This document shows positions 31,357-32,196 of a stretch of 32,196 bases of DNA, piece by piece. Position 1 is the stretch's first letter; each line of letters starts with the position of its first letter. The translations under genes were made by a program, and so were the position numbers. Where the stretch lies: contig CANFKC010000051.1 in NCBI GenBank assembly GCA_947447265.1, positions 1 through 32,196 of the forward strand, read 5' to 3'. Under the pieces are notes generated by a model. That model did no database searches and had not been told where the DNA came from. It worked only from the letters and a program-made list of their open reading frames with translations. This DNA is from Chitinophagaceae bacterium (GTDB lineage Bacteria; Bacteroidota; Bacteroidia; Chitinophagales; Chitinophagaceae).

Positions 31357-32196
31357 CTATTTATCTAATGATTTGACCTGCTGGTAAAACTGTGCTATAT
31401 CAGGCCGATTGGGCATCAATTTTATCGCTTTCTCCAGAGCTATTGCAGCATCATGATACTTCTGTACGGCGAAATAGGAATTACCCAGATTGTACCACAT
31501 TTCACCAACATTAGGAGCAGCAATAACCCCGTAACTAAATGCATAGATAGCGGAATCAAGTTTGTTTTCGGCCTTGTACTTATTACCCATTCCGAAAAGC
31601 GTTTTAGCCGCGATATCCAGGTAACGGTTCACATTCACCTGTTGAGGGGTGTATTTGCGCACAGTGTCCCAATCGCTTACTGCTGGCCCTTGCATGCCCA
31701 TATTATACTTACATAGCCCGCGGTTAACGTAAGCGAAGTAATGAGTCGGATTGATTTTTATGGTTTGTGAAAAATATCCGATCGCTTTGTTAAACCATTC
31801 TATCCTTTTAGGGCTGTCGCCGGCTTCTTTTGCATACATCATGCAGGCTGCGCCAGCATTGGTATTTACCAGTGCGCTATTGCTCGATTTCTTTACATCC
31901 TCCATGAAAAGCGTATTATTGTTCTTCCAATAAGGGTTGCGATCGATAGTCAGATAGCCACAAACCACAACCAGCACCGCCATAATAGCAGCAACTGCAC
32001 CATTTGCAGCACTTACGGGTTGAATGGCTTTATACATTTTGTAAAGCAACCAACCAATAATAAGTGAAAAACCAATGGAGGAATGAAACACCAACCTTTC
32101 ACCCATCGGGGCACCGATATTAAAGAACACATTACTAATAAGCGCCAGGTTGACCAGATAAATGGTAAGTGCGAAACCAAGGAAGTTGCGCCTAAT
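31357..32196 (-). CDS. C-terminal part of a TMTC-like membrane protein with TPR repeats (partial)
   Basis: The reading frame has no stop up to the right edge at 32196, so the start is outside the window; about 279 residues are visible. The visible part opens with a membrane helix, then GAPMGERLVFHSSIGFSLII (a GERL loop followed by another helix), a further helix (AVAAIMAVLVVVCGYLTI), and RNPYWKNNNTLFMEDVKKS. At least three TPR units follow, such as GDSPKRIEWFNKAIGYFSQT and GEMWYNLGNSYFAVQKYHDA. This order (GERL/F membrane part, WxNxxTL, TPRs) is that of DUF1736/TMTC-type protein O-mannosyltransferase-like proteins. The catalytic membrane half is missing here, so the activity cannot be judged. 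It is convergent with mqnE. Confidence 0.85.
   Translation of the reverse strand: MRRNFLGFALTIYLVNLALISNVFFNIGAPMGERLVFHSSIGFSLIIGWLLYKMYKAIQPVSAANGAVAAIMAVLVVVCGYLTIDRNPYWKNNNTLFMEDVKKSSNSALVNTNAGAACMMYAKEAGDSPKRIEWFNKAIGYFSQTIKINPTHYFAYVNRGLCKYNMGMQGPAVSDWDTVRKYTPQQVNVNRYLDIAAKTLFGMGNKYKAENKLDSAIYAFSYGVIAAPNVGEMWYNLGNSYFAVQKYHDAAIALEKAIKLMPNRPDIAQFYQQVKSLDK

Noticed and set aside
1-32196. Searched by eye for CRISPR repeats, insertion sequences, tRNA/rRNA genes, prophage or defence genes
   Set aside because: No regularly spaced repeats, transposase or integrase motifs, cloverleaf structures, or defence-type domains were found among the genes; nothing suggests a mobile island.

Overview
The window is chromosomal DNA from a member of the Bacteroidota. 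The evidence is a GldD gliding lipoprotein, a secreted metalloprotease with a C-terminal type IX secretion (T9SS) sorting domain, a DUF5686/CarboxypepD_reg outer-membrane-type protein, a bifunctional Rel with the Bacteroidota-style synthetase motif, Bacteroidota -7 promoter boxes (TAnnTTTG), and almost no Shine-Dalgarno sequences. MqnE implies the futalosine route to menaquinone. The overall look suggests a Chitinophaga/Sphingobacteria-like lineage (inference; no 16S or marker comparison was possible). I see no integrase, transposase, CRISPR array, rRNA or tRNA.

Layout. 1-5.8 kb: the 3' end of an unknown gene, then on the minus strand a small membrane protein, an M32 carboxypeptidase and rel; gldD diverges from rel, and a flavin-binding PPOX-like protein converges on gldD. 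5.8-9.3 kb: a small sugar/envelope island, with a minus-strand pair (DegT/WbpE-type aminotransferase then RmlC epimerase), a divergent bacterial relative of animal beta-1,4-galactosyltransferases (GT7), and a RimJ-like acetyltransferase. 9.3-13.4 kb: a collagen-motif lipoprotein, an orphan 115-aa protein, a membrane histidine kinase, and a plus-strand pair of a 72-aa membrane protein and a GT2 glycosyltransferase. 13.4-18.2 kb: a possible minus-strand small RNA, then trpS, a deoxynucleoside kinase and the DUF5686 protein. 18.3-23.6 kb: an orphan LutA-like CCG-domain protein, a GNAT protein, dusB, a TPR histidine kinase and a YfcE-like phosphoesterase. 23.6-27.7 kb: a TlpA-like thioredoxin, pyrD, a small CarboxypepD_reg protein and a polytopic membrane protein. 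27.7-32.2 kb: a DUF151 bifunctional nuclease, the M43 protease overlapping mqnE by 4 nt, a strong bidirectional terminator, and the C-terminal part of a TMTC-like TPR membrane protein that runs off the right edge.

Most of the window is housekeeping and envelope biology in short transcription units. I do not see a clear undescribed multi-gene system. The items most worth a second look are the GT7 protein, the putative small RNA before trpS, the M43-mqnE overlap, and starts so close to -7 boxes that the mRNAs may be leaderless.
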